From Akkermansia muciniphila (GTDB lineage Bacteria; Verrucomicrobiota; Verrucomicrobiia; Verrucomicrobiales; DEV007), in assembly GCA_945883495.1 (NCBI GenBank), contig CAMCXS010000004.1, positions 1 through 64,000 of the forward strand: a stretch of 64,000 nucleotides of DNA. The letters are read 5' to 3'. This document shows, one piece after another, positions 1-8,732 of the stretch; positions within the stretch are counted from its first letter, which is position 1; every line of letters begins with the position of its first letter. Under the pieces are notes generated by a model, which worked only from the letters and a program-made list of their open reading frames with translations, was not told where the DNA came from and ran no database searches. A program made the translations under genes and the position numbers.

Positions 1-177
1 TCAGAAGGATTGGTGCTTCCGGCGCCGGGGCCAGTGGTTTCGCCAAAGGCGATGGGGCCCAACCACTAACAATTCACACAAATGTAGTTGCGGAGCTAGG
101 ACGTGTGCTCATGGTAATTTTGCTCAGCCGGCTCATCGGTTAAGCAAGAACAATCACAATCTTCCAAGCTAATTCTT

Positions 178-609
178 ATGGCACGCACCACCACTCGGAT
201 CAACATTCCCACCAACAGTCCGGACCTGATGCTCAAGCTTCTGGCGAAAGTCGACGAGAAGCATCAGGAGTTGGGCTCGAAGAGTCCGTTGGCTTCTTTG
301 GAGATGGACAAGTATCGGGCCTGGTTGGCCGAAGCCAAGGCGAAGCGGGAGGAGGCGGCCAAGCTGGAGGCCCAAGCGCAGGCGTTGAACGCGGAGGTCA
401 GCAACTTGCTCGGCACCGCTCCCGGTCAGTCCTCGAAAACGCCGGACACTTTGTATTTCGAGCTCTGCAAAGCACGGGATCTTCTCCTGGTCGTCCATCG
501 CGGCAACGAAAACCAATTGGAGACATGGGGATTCAAAGTCGTCACCGGAACCGCCGCCGCGCCGCGCAAACGGGAGAAGAAAGGCGACGCCGCCTCGTTG
601 AATTCCTGA
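178..609 (+). CDS. Hypothetical coiled-coil protein
   Basis: Predicted protein of 143 residues beginning MARTTTRINIPTNS. I do not recognise a characterised family. Residues of about 45-85 are rich in Ala, Glu, Lys and Leu and should form a helical coiled coil. The stretch after that (residues 90-130) looks like a small folded segment, and the tail is basic and Ala-rich. There is no signal peptide or membrane segment, so it is probably cytoplasmic. The ATG at 178 is the first in frame. No Shine-Dalgarno sequence is evident. The gene stands alone; the next gene starts about 220 bases downstream after a repeat-like hairpin region. Function unknown. Confidence 0.75.
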   Translation: MARTTTRINIPTNSPDLMLKLLAKVDEKHQELGSKSPLASLEMDKYRAWLAEAKAKREEAAKLEAQAQALNAEVSNLLGTAPGQSSKTPDTLYFELCKARDLLLVVHRGNENQLETWGFKVVTGTAAAPRKREKKGDAASLNS

Positions 610-681
610 GCGACACGAGCGGTTGTTTGCGTGACGCGGCTGGCACCCCGGCCGGGGGGCGTCTTCGATGGGGATTGGCAA

Positions 682-741
682 CCGGTGGTGTCGCTTCGCT
701 CAACCACCGGCTACTGGCTTTCATGCCTCCGGCATGGAGGC
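682..741. repeat. REP-like double hairpin in intergenic space
   Basis: Two adjacent inverted repeats lie between the first two genes. The first has perfect 8-base arms CCGGTGGT (682-689) and ACCACCGG (703-710). The second has arms GCCTCC (725-730) and GGAGGC (736-741) around GGCAT. Two GC-rich hairpins close together between genes resemble repetitive extragenic palindromes. I saw no second copy in this window, so the repeat status is inferred from form only. Confidence 0.35.
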
Positions 742-830
742 GGAGCGCTACTACTCGGTGGGGGGACCGAAAAGCGCCCCCGCTCCGCAACAAGATTGCC
801 GCTTCGCGATCGGCCCGCTAGGCTCACCGG

Positions 831-1292
831 ATGAGCAGGCATTTGTGGCTGGGATTGTTGTGTTTGTGGGGCCTTCAACTGGCCGGGGGCGCGGCTACCC
901 CGGAGGAGGCGTTTGTGAGCCGGATGCGGGAGGCGGATCTGACGGGGACGTGGATTCCGTTGCGAGGGGACAAACTCGGCGCGGAGAAGCCAGACACCTA
1001 TCGAGTCGTCCGGGCCACCCGGAGAGAGGGTGATCGCTGGGAGATCGTCTGGCGAGTTTCCCATCGGGGTCAACCGGTGGAGATGCCTCTGCCCTGCACG
1101 GTGACATTTGCCGGGGATGTGGCCGTGCTCATCCTAGATGATTTGGAGATGGGGGAGGGCAGGTTTTACTCCGCCCGAGTGATGTTCCACGAGAACATTT
1201 ACACGGGACGCTGGTGGAGCGGCTCCGGGGACGGTGGACTTCTCAACGGAACGGTCGCTCCTGGGACTGATGGAGGCGGAGCTGGCTCCTGA
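831..1292 (+). CDS. Secreted hypothetical protein
   Basis: Predicted protein of 153 residues. The N-terminus (Met-Ser-Arg-His then a Leu/Trp-rich hydrophobic stretch, ending near Gly-Gly-Ala at residues 19-21) looks like a Sec signal peptide. The mature part contains alternating beta-type segments (residues 55-130) and a Gly-rich end. I do not recognise a named domain; it could be a small beta-barrel that binds a ligand. It is on the same strand as the M1 aminopeptidase, which starts 43 bases after its stop, so the two may be co-transcribed. No function is assigned. Confidence 0.65.
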   Translation: MSRHLWLGLLCLWGLQLAGGAATPEEAFVSRMREADLTGTWIPLRGDKLGAEKPDTYRVVRATRREGDRWEIVWRVSHRGQPVEMPLPCTVTFAGDVAVLILDDLEMGEGRFYSARVMFHENIYTGRWWSGSGDGGLLNGTVAPGTDGGGAGS

Positions 1293-1335
1293 GATGGCGC
1301 TTGCCGCTGCCGGGGCCGGGCTGTTACGGTGCCGC

Positions 1336-4014
1336 ATGTCCAAGGTCCGGAATCTCGCGTCCGTGTCGGTTTCGATTGTCGCGATCACTGCTGGTTGGCT
1401 CGCGACTCCCCCAGCCCGGGCGGAACTGCACTCGCACGGGGGATGGCAACTCTGCGCCTGCAAACGGGAGTTGCGCTCCGGGGCGCCTTTTGAGCCCGAT
1501 GCTCCGCACGCGGGGAACGGCCGCAAGTATGCCCGGGACCGGGGCATCGACGTCCGCCACGTCCGTCTGGAACTCGACCCCGACTTCGCGCGGAGAAGCG
1601 TGAAGGGCGTGGCCACGTTGACCTTTGCCCCGATCGCCCAGCCGCTGCGGGAATTGCGGTTGGATGCGGTCGATTTGCGCGTCAGCAAAGTCGAGGCGTC
1701 GGTGGCCGTGGAGGCGTGGGAGGCGGGCAAAACGGCGCTGACGGTGACCTTCGCGCAGCCGGTGGCGGCGGTTGCCGAGGTTTGGGTGAAGGTGACCTAC
1801 GAAGCGGAGCCCAAAGATGGTTGGTACTACCGGACGGAAGCGATGGGCTATCCCGCCGGCGACGATCATTTCTGGACCCAGGGCGAGCCGGAGAAACACC
1901 GGCATTGGTTCCCGGGCTACGATTTCCCGAACGAGCGCTTCACCAGCGAGGTGATTTGCCGGGTGCCCACCGGCATGACGGTGCTTTCCAACGGGCGTTT
2001 GGTCGAGGAACGGACGGAAGGAGCACTGACGACGTTCCACTGGCGGCAGGAAGCGGAGCACGTGAATTACTTGATTTCGGTCGTGGGTGGACACTTCCGG
2101 CGGCTGGAGGGGAAGCACGGAGAGTTGCCCCTGGCCTTTCTGACCCCGCCATCGGAGTTTGCGGTGGCGGAGAATTCGTTTCGCGACACGGCGGCCATTC
2201 TTGATTTCTTCGAGAAGGAAACCGGGATCGATTTTCCGTGGGCGAAGTACTACAGCGTGTGTGTCACGGACTTCATCGCGGGGGGCATGGAGAACACCAG
2301 CGTGACCACCTTGACCACTGGGACGCTGTTTTCCTCCGAGTCCGGAAACCTGCGGACCTCCCATCGCTTGGATGCGCATGAGGCGGCGCATCAGTGGTTT
2401 GGGGATCTCGTGACCTGCAAGGATTGGTCGCACCTCTGGCTGAACGAGGGATTCGCGACCTACTACACGCATCTCTACGACGGCAAGAAGTTTGGAACCG
2501 AGGAGATGCAGTACCAACTGTTCCGCGATGCCGAGGAGATCCTCGAAAACGCGGACGAGAAGCCGATCGTCTGGCGTGGCTACAACGATCCGATGGATCA
2601 ATTCGATTACCGGGCGTATCCGAAAGGCGGTTGGGTGTTGCACATGATCCGGAGCCAAATCGGTCCGGAACTATTCCGCAAAGTGATCAAGAGCTATCTG
2701 GACAGCCATCGCAACGGTCCGGTGGTGACGCAGGATCTCGCGAACGTTCTCGAAGAACAAACCGGCCGCTCCTGGGACGAGTTTTTCGACCAATGGGTTT
2801 TCCACGGGGGAGAACCGGCGCTGCGGATCGCCTACGCGTGGGATCAGGTCAAAGGCCAGGCGAAGCTGACCGTCCAGCAGACACAAAAGGTGAGCGATGC
2901 GGTGTTGCTTTTCGACTTTCCGCTTCCGGTGCGCTTCATGGATCAAGCGGGCGCCGCGCACGACTTCACGCTGCGGGTTCATGAGGCGCGCGAGGATTAC
3001 TTCTTTGCGCTGCCCTCCCAGCCGGTCCAGGTCCGGATCGATCCCGGGATGACGGTTCTGGCCAAGATTGAGTTTGAGCCGGCGGAGCCACTGTTGTTGG
3101 CGCAAGGCGTGGATCCGGCGGACATGATGGGGCGGCTTTTGGTGGCTCGGGCGTTGGGCGGACGGACGGACTCCAAGAGTATGGAGTTTCTCAAAGCGCG
3201 GGCCTTGGAGGATCCTTTTTATGGGGTGCGGATCGAAGCGGTGCGTTCCTTGGGCAAGAATCACACTCCGGAGGGCTTAAAGGTTCTCCTGGAATGCTTG
3301 GCGCAAGAGGATGATCGGGTGCGGCAAGCCGTGGTCCGCGCCGTCGCGGGCTTTTACTCCGGAACGGCGCAAGCAAACCTGCACGAGATTGTCACTACCG
3401 AGCGCAATCCGGAGATCGTGGCGGATGCGTTGAAGGCGTTGGGCAAGTTCCCCGGCGCGGAGGTGCGCGACTTGCTGACGGAAAGCTTGAATCGGAGCAG
3501 CTACCGCGAGCGGATTGCGATGGCCGCGATCGAAGCCTTGCGTCAACGAAGCGAGCCGGAGTCCGCAGGACCGTTGCTGGCCTACCTGCAAGGCAAGTCG
3601 TCGGCCTTCACCTCCTCGGACCTGGGGCGGTCCTGGGACAGCTTGGCCTATTTGGGGAGAAACGCTCCCGGTGAGACTCGCGAGGCGGTCCGCACCTACC
3701 TGGCGGATCAGGTGGATCATCCCAAGGAAAGCTTGCGCCGGTCCGCGATCGCGGCGTTGGGCACGCTGGAGGACGAACGGTCCGCCGCTCTGCTTCGGTC
3801 GCTCGTGGACGCTGGGACGGGCGGCACGCCGGAAAGCAAAGCCGCGGAAGCCGCGCTGAAGAAAATCCACGCGGACCGGGAGCAGGCTCAGGAGGTGGAG
3901 GATCTCCGGAAGGAGGTGCTCTCCTTGCAAAAGGAGTTGCGCGGACTCAAGGACGGGATGGCGGAGCTGCGCAAACAAATCTCCCCAGAGCCCGCAAAGG
4001 GGAAGTCTCCCTAA
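1336..4014 (+). CDS. Secreted M1-family aminopeptidase with C-terminal HEAT repeats
   Basis: Zinc metallopeptidase of 892 residues that should remove N-terminal amino acids from peptides outside the cytoplasm. I chose ATG 1336 because it opens a clean signal peptide (residues 1-29, ending Pro-Pro-Ala-Arg-Ala); an upstream in-frame start at 1234 would bury it. The GGMEN exopeptidase motif is at residues 316-320. HEAAH is at 348-352, with the third zinc ligand Glu371 in NEGFA, the exact M1 spacing. The N-terminal beta domain precedes the catalytic domain. Residues of about 590-850 form HEAT-like repeats, and the last 40 residues are a Lys/Glu coiled coil. All catalytic residues are present. It is convergent with the MFS gene downstream. 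Confidence 0.93.
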   Translation: MSKVRNLASVSVSIVAITAGWLATPPARAELHSHGGWQLCACKRELRSGAPFEPDAPHAGNGRKYARDRGIDVRHVRLELDPDFARRSVKGVATLTFAPIAQPLRELRLDAVDLRVSKVEASVAVEAWEAGKTALTVTFAQPVAAVAEVWVKVTYEAEPKDGWYYRTEAMGYPAGDDHFWTQGEPEKHRHWFPGYDFPNERFTSEVICRVPTGMTVLSNGRLVEERTEGALTTFHWRQEAEHVNYLISVVGGHFRRLEGKHGELPLAFLTPPSEFAVAENSFRDTAAILDFFEKETGIDFPWAKYYSVCVTDFIAGGMENTSVTTLTTGTLFSSESGNLRTSHRLDAHEAAHQWFGDLVTCKDWSHLWLNEGFATYYTHLYDGKKFGTEEMQYQLFRDAEEILENADEKPIVWRGYNDPMDQFDYRAYPKGGWVLHMIRSQIGPELFRKVIKSYLDSHRNGPVVTQDLANVLEEQTGRSWDEFFDQWVFHGGEPALRIAYAWDQVKGQAKLTVQQTQKVSDAVLLFDFPLPVRFMDQAGAAHDFTLRVHEAREDYFFALPSQPVQVRIDPGMTVLAKIEFEPAEPLLLAQGVDPADMMGRLLVARALGGRTDSKSMEFLKARALEDPFYGVRIEAVRSLGKNHTPEGLKVLLECLAQEDDRVRQAVVRAVAGFYSGTAQANLHEIVTTERNPEIVADALKALGKFPGAEVRDLLTESLNRSSYRERIAMAAIEALRQRSEPESAGPLLAYLQGKSSAFTSSDLGRSWDSLAYLGRNAPGETREAVRTYLADQVDHPKESLRRSAIAALGTLEDERSAALLRSLVDAGTGGTPESKAAEAALKKIHADREQAQEVEDLRKEVLSLQKELRGLKDGMAELRKQISPEPAKGKSP

Positions 4015-4050
4015 ATGCGGGAGCTCGTCCCAGGGGTCCCAAGGCACATT

Positions 4051-5346
4051 TCAAACACCAGCGCGCGCACCCTCCATCTGCCGAGGCCGAATCGCCAGTA
4101 CGAGCCCGACCGAAACTAGGGCCACGGCGGCGAAGGAGCTGAAGATCACATTCAACGGCACGTGCCGGTCCGTGAGAATGCCGAAGATCCAATCCGCCAC
4201 GCCGCCAAAGGTCATGCTGACGAAGTTCATGATGCCGTAGCCAGTGGCGCGGAGCTCGGGCCGGGTGATCTGGCAGAGGATCGGCATGTTGTTGCCATCG
4301 AAGAAGCCCCAGCCGATTCCGAAGAGCACCAGCCCCGCGATGGCGAGGCCGAAGGAGTTGAGGCCCGGGGCATTGCCGACGCTGAAAAGCGCGGGGATAA
4401 TGAGGGCCATGCCGATGGCGCTGACATAGATGCGTCCCCGAATGGTATGACGCGTCCAGCGATCCGCGAGCCAGCCGCCCAAAATGGCCGCAAGCAGAGC
4501 AGCCGCTTGCCAATAAAGCGCTGCGGAAACGCCGGCTTTGCCTTGGCTAATATTGAAGGATTTCTGGAGGATGGCTGGCATCCAATCCCGCACCACCCAG
4601 GCGGCCACGGCGGGCAATGTGAAATACAAGGCGAGGAGAAGGAAGGAGGGATTGGAGAGCAGTTCGCGTCCAGCGGTGAGGACGGAAGGCTTGGCCGCGG
4701 AATCTTGCTGAGCCGTGCGCGGTGGGTTCTTCAGGAGCAAGAGCAGCGGAATGGCATAGAGAATGCCGGCCAGCCCGGTGAAATCAAACGCGGCGCGCCA
4801 GCCAAGGTTCGGCGCATCGGCGATATATCCAGCGAAGCCGCCAGTCATCACTCCGCAATAAATCCCCATCTGATGAATCCCGATGGCCCGGGAACGGGTG
4901 GAGCCGGTGTGGAAATCCGCGATCAAGGCCAATGCGGCGGGAATATAGAACGCTTCGCTCACGCCCATTAGGGTCCGGGCCCAGAGAAGTTCTTCGTAAT
5001 TATGCACGTGGCCGGTCCACCAAGTGATCGCGGACCAAATGAAGAGGCTGGAGCAGATCGTGAGTTTACGGCTGAAGCGGTCCGCAAGATAGCCGCCGAT
5101 CGGGCTGAAGAAAGCGTAGACAAACTTGAATTTGCCGAGCATGAGCCCCCAGTTCGCCTCGCTTCCGATGTCCGGAATGCCGGCCATGACTGAGACCTTC
5201 ATCGAGGCGATCATTTGGCGATCTAGATAGTTCAAGAGCGCGACCGGGAAGAGCAGCGCGACCATGAGCCAGGCGGTGCGGGAGATCGTGGAGGAGGTGG
5301 TCTCAGGGGCTCCCGGGGGGGCAAGCGGTGGGGCGACGGTGCTCAT
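4051..5346 (-). CDS. MFS transporter (ACS-like organic anion symporter)
   Basis: Inner-membrane major facilitator of 431 residues with about 12 predicted hydrophobic helices. The N-terminal signature (LLNYLDRQ followed by a GGYLADRFSRK loop between helices 2 and 3) fits the anion:cation symporter branch that carries hexuronates and similar acids. The start at 5346 was chosen because its ATG overlaps the stop of the upstream kelch gene in an ATGA arrangement, which argues for translational coupling. A longer in-frame start at 5445 gives a Pro/Arg-rich, non-homologous extension. It is last in a three-gene operon with a mutarotase-like protein and an RraA-like aldolase, so it probably imports the substrate of that pathway. 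The substrate is not determinable. Confidence 0.9.
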   Translation of the reverse strand: MSTVAPPLAPPGAPETTSSTISRTAWLMVALLFPVALLNYLDRQMIASMKVSVMAGIPDIGSEANWGLMLGKFKFVYAFFSPIGGYLADRFSRKLTICSSLFIWSAITWWTGHVHNYEELLWARTLMGVSEAFYIPAALALIADFHTGSTRSRAIGIHQMGIYCGVMTGGFAGYIADAPNLGWRAAFDFTGLAGILYAIPLLLLLKNPPRTAQQDSAAKPSVLTAGRELLSNPSFLLLALYFTLPAVAAWVVRDWMPAILQKSFNISQGKAGVSAALYWQAAALLAAILGGWLADRWTRHTIRGRIYVSAIGMALIIPALFSVGNAPGLNSFGLAIAGLVLFGIGWGFFDGNNMPILCQITRPELRATGYGIMNFVSMTFGGVADWIFGILTDRHVPLNVIFSSFAAVALVSVGLVLAIRPRQMEGARAGV

Positions 5347-6410
5347 GGCTGGGCGGGGGGACGAAGCTGGACGAGCCCAACAACTGTCGGGGTGCGGACC
5401 CGCGGGCGGACCTCGCCATTGGGAAAGATGACTTGGCCGTTCCAAATCACCGAGGGCACCGTGGCCCGGGAAAAGGCGCTGGTTTCAGGCCGGTGCCGCC
5501 AGAATCCCGCCCCGGGGTCGTAAAGCAGGACATCGGTGGGGAAGCCGGGATGATTCCGGACGGGGGTGAAGTTCACCTTGGTGCCATCGTCGCCACTGAA
5601 GATGGCCAAGGTGCCATCGATCACTGGGGCTGGGGAGGCAGCGGCGACGGCGGGGCGGGGGAGAGCCGGCAATTTGGCCCAGCCTTGCCCCGGAGCGAAC
5701 CGCCAGGCGTCACTGAGGTAGTTGCGCACTGCTTTTCCGTCCGGTCCTGCGGAGAGCTTGGCGCCGCTGAAGAGATAAAACGAACCGGCATGGGACCCGG
5801 CTACGGCCAGCATCCGCTCCGCGGCGGGCCAGGGCTCCAGTTCCTTCCAGGCGAGCGGGGTGGCGTCGAGATCGAGCGCCCAGAAGGCGTGGAGCGCTTG
5901 GGTGGCATCGGGGTGCTCCAAGCCGCCGGCCAAGTAGACGGTGCGGCCCACGAGAGCGCCGCAGGCGTTGGCACAAGCGCGGGGCAAATCTGGCAGAGGC
6001 TCCGTCTTCAGGGCTGTCCCGTCCCAGCGAAGACGAAAGCAGGTGGTGTGATGTGTTTCGGAATCGCTCCCGCCCAGGCAGAGAAGACTGTCGTCCACCG
6101 TGATGGAAACGCCATAAGCCAAAGGGCTGGGGAGCTGGCCCGCCACTTGCCATTCGCGGGACTCCGGGGCCAGGACGAAGACGCGGTCGTGCCAAACTTT
6201 GACGAAGCCGTCGATCCACTTTTCTCCAGGAATGTTGGCCCCGCCGGCCAGCAGGAGCGCTCCTCCGCTGACTCCGGCGAAAGGTGCGGCAAAGCCTTCG
6301 GGATCGGGGATCGGCGGAAACTCTTCCCATTGCCACGGATGGGGCGGAGGCTGGGCGGAGGCGGAGACAATCATGGCCAGGGCGATGGCGATGGCGGGTG
6401 CGTTCACCAT
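5343..6410 (-). CDS. Kelch-type cyclically permuted mutarotase family protein (NanM-like)
   Basis: Secreted six-bladed beta-propeller of 355 residues. The start at 6410 opens a signal peptide (MVNAPAIAIALAMIVSASA). Five or six kelch blades show as hydrophobic strands ending in Gly-Gly, for example LLLAGGANIPG, LLCLGGSDSE and VYLAGGLEHPD. The opening WEEFPPIPDPEGFAAPFAG and the later LPSPLAYGVS match what I know of the permuted mutarotase family related to N-acetylneuraminate epimerase NanM. Known members interconvert sugar anomers in the periplasm. It overlaps the RraA-like gene by 7 bases and the MFS gene by 4, so the three are very likely one operon. The true sugar substrate is unknown; no NanA lyase is nearby. 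Confidence 0.85.
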   Translation of the reverse strand: MVNAPAIAIALAMIVSASAQPPPHPWQWEEFPPIPDPEGFAAPFAGVSGGALLLAGGANIPGEKWIDGFVKVWHDRVFVLAPESREWQVAGQLPSPLAYGVSITVDDSLLCLGGSDSETHHTTCFRLRWDGTALKTEPLPDLPRACANACGALVGRTVYLAGGLEHPDATQALHAFWALDLDATPLAWKELEPWPAAERMLAVAGSHAGSFYLFSGAKLSAGPDGKAVRNYLSDAWRFAPGQGWAKLPALPRPAVAAASPAPVIDGTLAIFSGDDGTKVNFTPVRNHPGFPTDVLLYDPGAGFWRHRPETSAFSRATVPSVIWNGQVIFPNGEVRPRVRTPTVVGLVQLRPPAQP

Positions 6411-7168
6411 TCCCCCTTTCGCCCGAACTTGGCGCGAGCCGCTTCGCCAAACCGCCGTCCCGCCTCGTTGATCGACTCCAAGATCTCCGTGGCGCTTTTT
6501 CCCGAGGCACCGCGGGCGGCGGGGATGAGCGTCTCGCATTCGTTGGCGTCCATGAAACGGGCGGCGTCGAGGAGCCGAGCTTCGTCTTCCGGCGGCACGG
6601 CGAGGAACCCGTGTTTGTCGCCGTGGATGAGTTGACCCGGTTGAATCGTTTGGCCGAAGACGTGAACCTCGCAATTCCAACGCACGGGACACGAATGGGC
6701 GTGACCCACGCAGAGACGGCGCGCGAGGGCCTTGAACCCGGCGTTCGTCATTTCATCAAGATCGCGAATGCCGCCATCGGTGATGGTGCCGACGCAGCCG
6801 AGCGCGCGGTGGATGTTGCTATTCACCTCGCCCCAGAAAGCTCCGATCACGCGTGGCTTGTCGAGGTCTTGGACGACGACGATTTTCGGTCCCGGGACGC
6901 TGGCGATGTATTCGCGATACTGGCTCCACGCCTGCGGATTGGCGCGGGGATGCTCCGGCTGGCTCGGCTCGATGACCACGGTGACGGCATACCCAACCAT
7001 CGGGCCCATTTGCGGCATGAAATCCCGGGTTTCTTCGTGATTGAACCCGGCGGCCGCGGCGTCGTGACGGGTGATTTGTTCCCAGCCGTTGTAGATCGTG
7101 GGCGTGTTCCAACGCTTGAGTTGGAGGAGGTCGGCGTGGGAAAGATGCGGTGTCGGGAACTGACTCAT
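6404..7168 (-). CDS. RraA-family protein (4-hydroxy-4-methyl-2-oxoglutarate aldolase-like)
   Basis: Predicted cytoplasmic protein of 254 residues with the RraA/HMG-aldolase fold. Visible motifs are GCVGTITDGGIRDLDEM (the phosphate and pyruvate-binding loop with the conserved Arg-Asp) and HGDKHGFLAVP (the GDxxG-V-x-P motif). Family members are either metal-dependent pyruvate aldolases or the RNase E inhibitor RraA. The company of a transporter and a mutarotase argues for the aldolase role (inference). It is the first gene of the operon and its stop overlaps the start of the kelch gene. Its length is slightly above the usual 210-230 residues. The substrate may be a branched hydroxy-oxo acid. 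Confidence 0.88.
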   Translation of the reverse strand: MSQFPTPHLSHADLLQLKRWNTPTIYNGWEQITRHDAAAAGFNHEETRDFMPQMGPMVGYAVTVVIEPSQPEHPRANPQAWSQYREYIASVPGPKIVVVQDLDKPRVIGAFWGEVNSNIHRALGCVGTITDGGIRDLDEMTNAGFKALARRLCVGHAHSCPVRWNCEVHVFGQTIQPGQLIHGDKHGFLAVPPEDEARLLDAARFMDANECETLIPAARGASGKSATEILESINEAGRRFGEAARAKFGRKGEW

Positions 7169-7261
7169 GGCGGGGACAGCCCCCTTCTAAATCAGAAAGC
7201 CGCCAGGGCGTCAAACATCGCCGGATTAAGCGGGTGTGAATGATTGTGATGGACGCTGGAA

Positions 7262-7281
7262 CGGAATTCTTGGGAATTCCG
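7262..7281. other. Intergenic hairpin
   Basis: Perfect 8-base arms CGGAATTC (7262-7269) and GAATTCCG (7274-7281) around TTGG, between the end of the DUF1501 gene and the start of the RraA operon (gap 7169-7352). There is no T tract on either side, so a simple intrinsic terminator is not supported. It could be a transcript-end structure for the DUF1501 gene or an operator. The remainder of this gap shows nothing else I can identify. Confidence 0.35.
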
Positions 7282-7352
7282 CTACTCAGACTCCATTCTC
7301 GTAGCGGAATCGCCCACGCATTCCGCCCATTCAGTTCCATTCACGTGGCGGA

Positions 7353-8732
7353 TCAAGCCAGGATCTCGCGGATGACTTCGCCGCTGACATCCGTCAACCG
7401 GAAGTCCCGGCCGCTGTGGCGGAACGTGAGGTCTTCGTGATTGAGCCCGAGTTGGTGCAGGATCGTGGCGTGAAGATCGGGCAGCGTGACTTTCTTCTCC
7501 ACCGCCTCGTAACCGAACTCATCGGTGGCCCCATGAACCATCCCGCCGCGAATGCCGCCTCCGGCCATCCACATGGTGAAGCCCTTGGGATGATGATCCC
7601 GGCCTTTGCCATTCTCGGCCACCGGCGAGCGGCCGAACTCTCCTCCCCAAATCACCAGGGTGCTGTCGAGCATTCCGCTGGCTTTCAGATCATCCAGGAG
7701 GGCGGCGATCGGTCCATCGGTTTCCGCGCAATGCAGATCGTGGTTCTTCTTGAGGTCGTCGTGGGCGTCCCAGGCTTTGGGGCCTTCGTTGCCGCCGCTG
7801 TAGACCTGGACAAAGCGGACCCCGCGTTCCACGAGACGCCGCGCCAAGAGGCAATTCTTGCCAAAATGGGCGGTGACGGGCTGATCGAGCCCATACCGGC
7901 GCCGCGTGGTTTCCGGTTCCCGGTTAAGGTCGGTGCATTCGGTGGCGCTCATCTGCATCCGGAACGCGAGCTCATAGGACTGGATGCGGGCGGCGAGGGC
8001 GCTTTCGGCCGGGTGAGCGGCGGCGTAATCCGTGTTCCACTTGTGCAGCAGGTCGAGCCGGGCGCGTTGCTGTGCCTGGGTAACACGAGGCGGTGGGCTC
8101 AGGTAGGCCACTGGTTCGCCGCTGGTGCGGAAGGGAACGCCTTGATACGCAGCGGGCATGAAGCCGTTCGACCAGTTCAGCGCGCCGTTCACGGGAGCGC
8201 CTTGGTGATCGAGCAGCACGATGAAGGAGGGCAAATCCGCGCTCTCCGATCCCAAGCCGTACGTCACCCACGAACCAATGCTCGGGCGGCCGGCCTGGAT
8301 GAACCCGGTGTTCATCTGGAAGAGGGCGGGGCCGTGGTTGTTGCTCTCCGCTTGCATCGAGCGGATGACGCAGAGGTCGTCGGCATGCCGGGCCAAGTTG
8401 GGGAACGTTTCCGCGATTTCGATGCCCGATTGACCATGACGTTGAAACCGGTAGAAGCCCTGCATGGCGACGTTCTTGGTCTTGCGTCCCATGAAGGCGT
8501 CTTCCGACTTCCAAACCGGGATCGGCTTGCCATGCCACTTGGTCAGCTCCGGCTTGGGATCAAAGAGGTCAATGTGGCTCGGCCCTCCGTACATGAAGAG
8601 GAAAATCACCGACTTGGCCCGGGGCGCGAAATGCGGCGGATGCGTTTCGTTGGCGAGCAGCGAATGCAAACCGAGCGTCCCGAACCCGGCTCCGGCGCGT
8701 TGGAGAAGCTGTCTGCGGGTGAGCGGAGTCAT
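7353..8732 (-). CDS. DUF1501 protein (sulfatase-fold, Tat-exported)
   Basis: Protein of 459 residues typical of Planctomycetes and Verrucomicrobia. The start at 8732 is supported by its ATG overlapping the stop of the DUF1549/1553 gene (ATGA) and by a twin-arginine-like leader (MTPLTRRQLLQRAGAG). Conserved segments include FLFMYGGPSHIDLFDPKP near the N-terminus, VQVYSGGNEG, WDAHDDLKKNH and IWGGEFGRSP, which resemble the alkaline-phosphatase/sulfatase fold metal-binding pattern. Its biochemical role has not been firmly established. It is nearly always paired with a DUF1549/DUF1553 protein, as here, and the pair may act on polymers in the envelope (inference). Confidence 0.92.
   Translation of the reverse strand: MTPLTRRQLLQRAGAGFGTLGLHSLLANETHPPHFAPRAKSVIFLFMYGGPSHIDLFDPKPELTKWHGKPIPVWKSEDAFMGRKTKNVAMQGFYRFQRHGQSGIEIAETFPNLARHADDLCVIRSMQAESNNHGPALFQMNTGFIQAGRPSIGSWVTYGLGSESADLPSFIVLLDHQGAPVNGALNWSNGFMPAAYQGVPFRTSGEPVAYLSPPPRVTQAQQRARLDLLHKWNTDYAAAHPAESALAARIQSYELAFRMQMSATECTDLNREPETTRRRYGLDQPVTAHFGKNCLLARRLVERGVRFVQVYSGGNEGPKAWDAHDDLKKNHDLHCAETDGPIAALLDDLKASGMLDSTLVIWGGEFGRSPVAENGKGRDHHPKGFTMWMAGGGIRGGMVHGATDEFGYEAVEKKVTLPDLHATILHQLGLNHEDLTFRHSGRDFRLTDVSGEVIREILA

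Noticed and set aside
1-69. Possible C-terminal end of a gene (frame 1, SEGLVLPAPGPVVSPKAMGPNH then TAA)
   Set aside because: Only 22 codons are visible and nothing identifies a protein; other frames are open as well. The stretch 1-177 is left unannotated.
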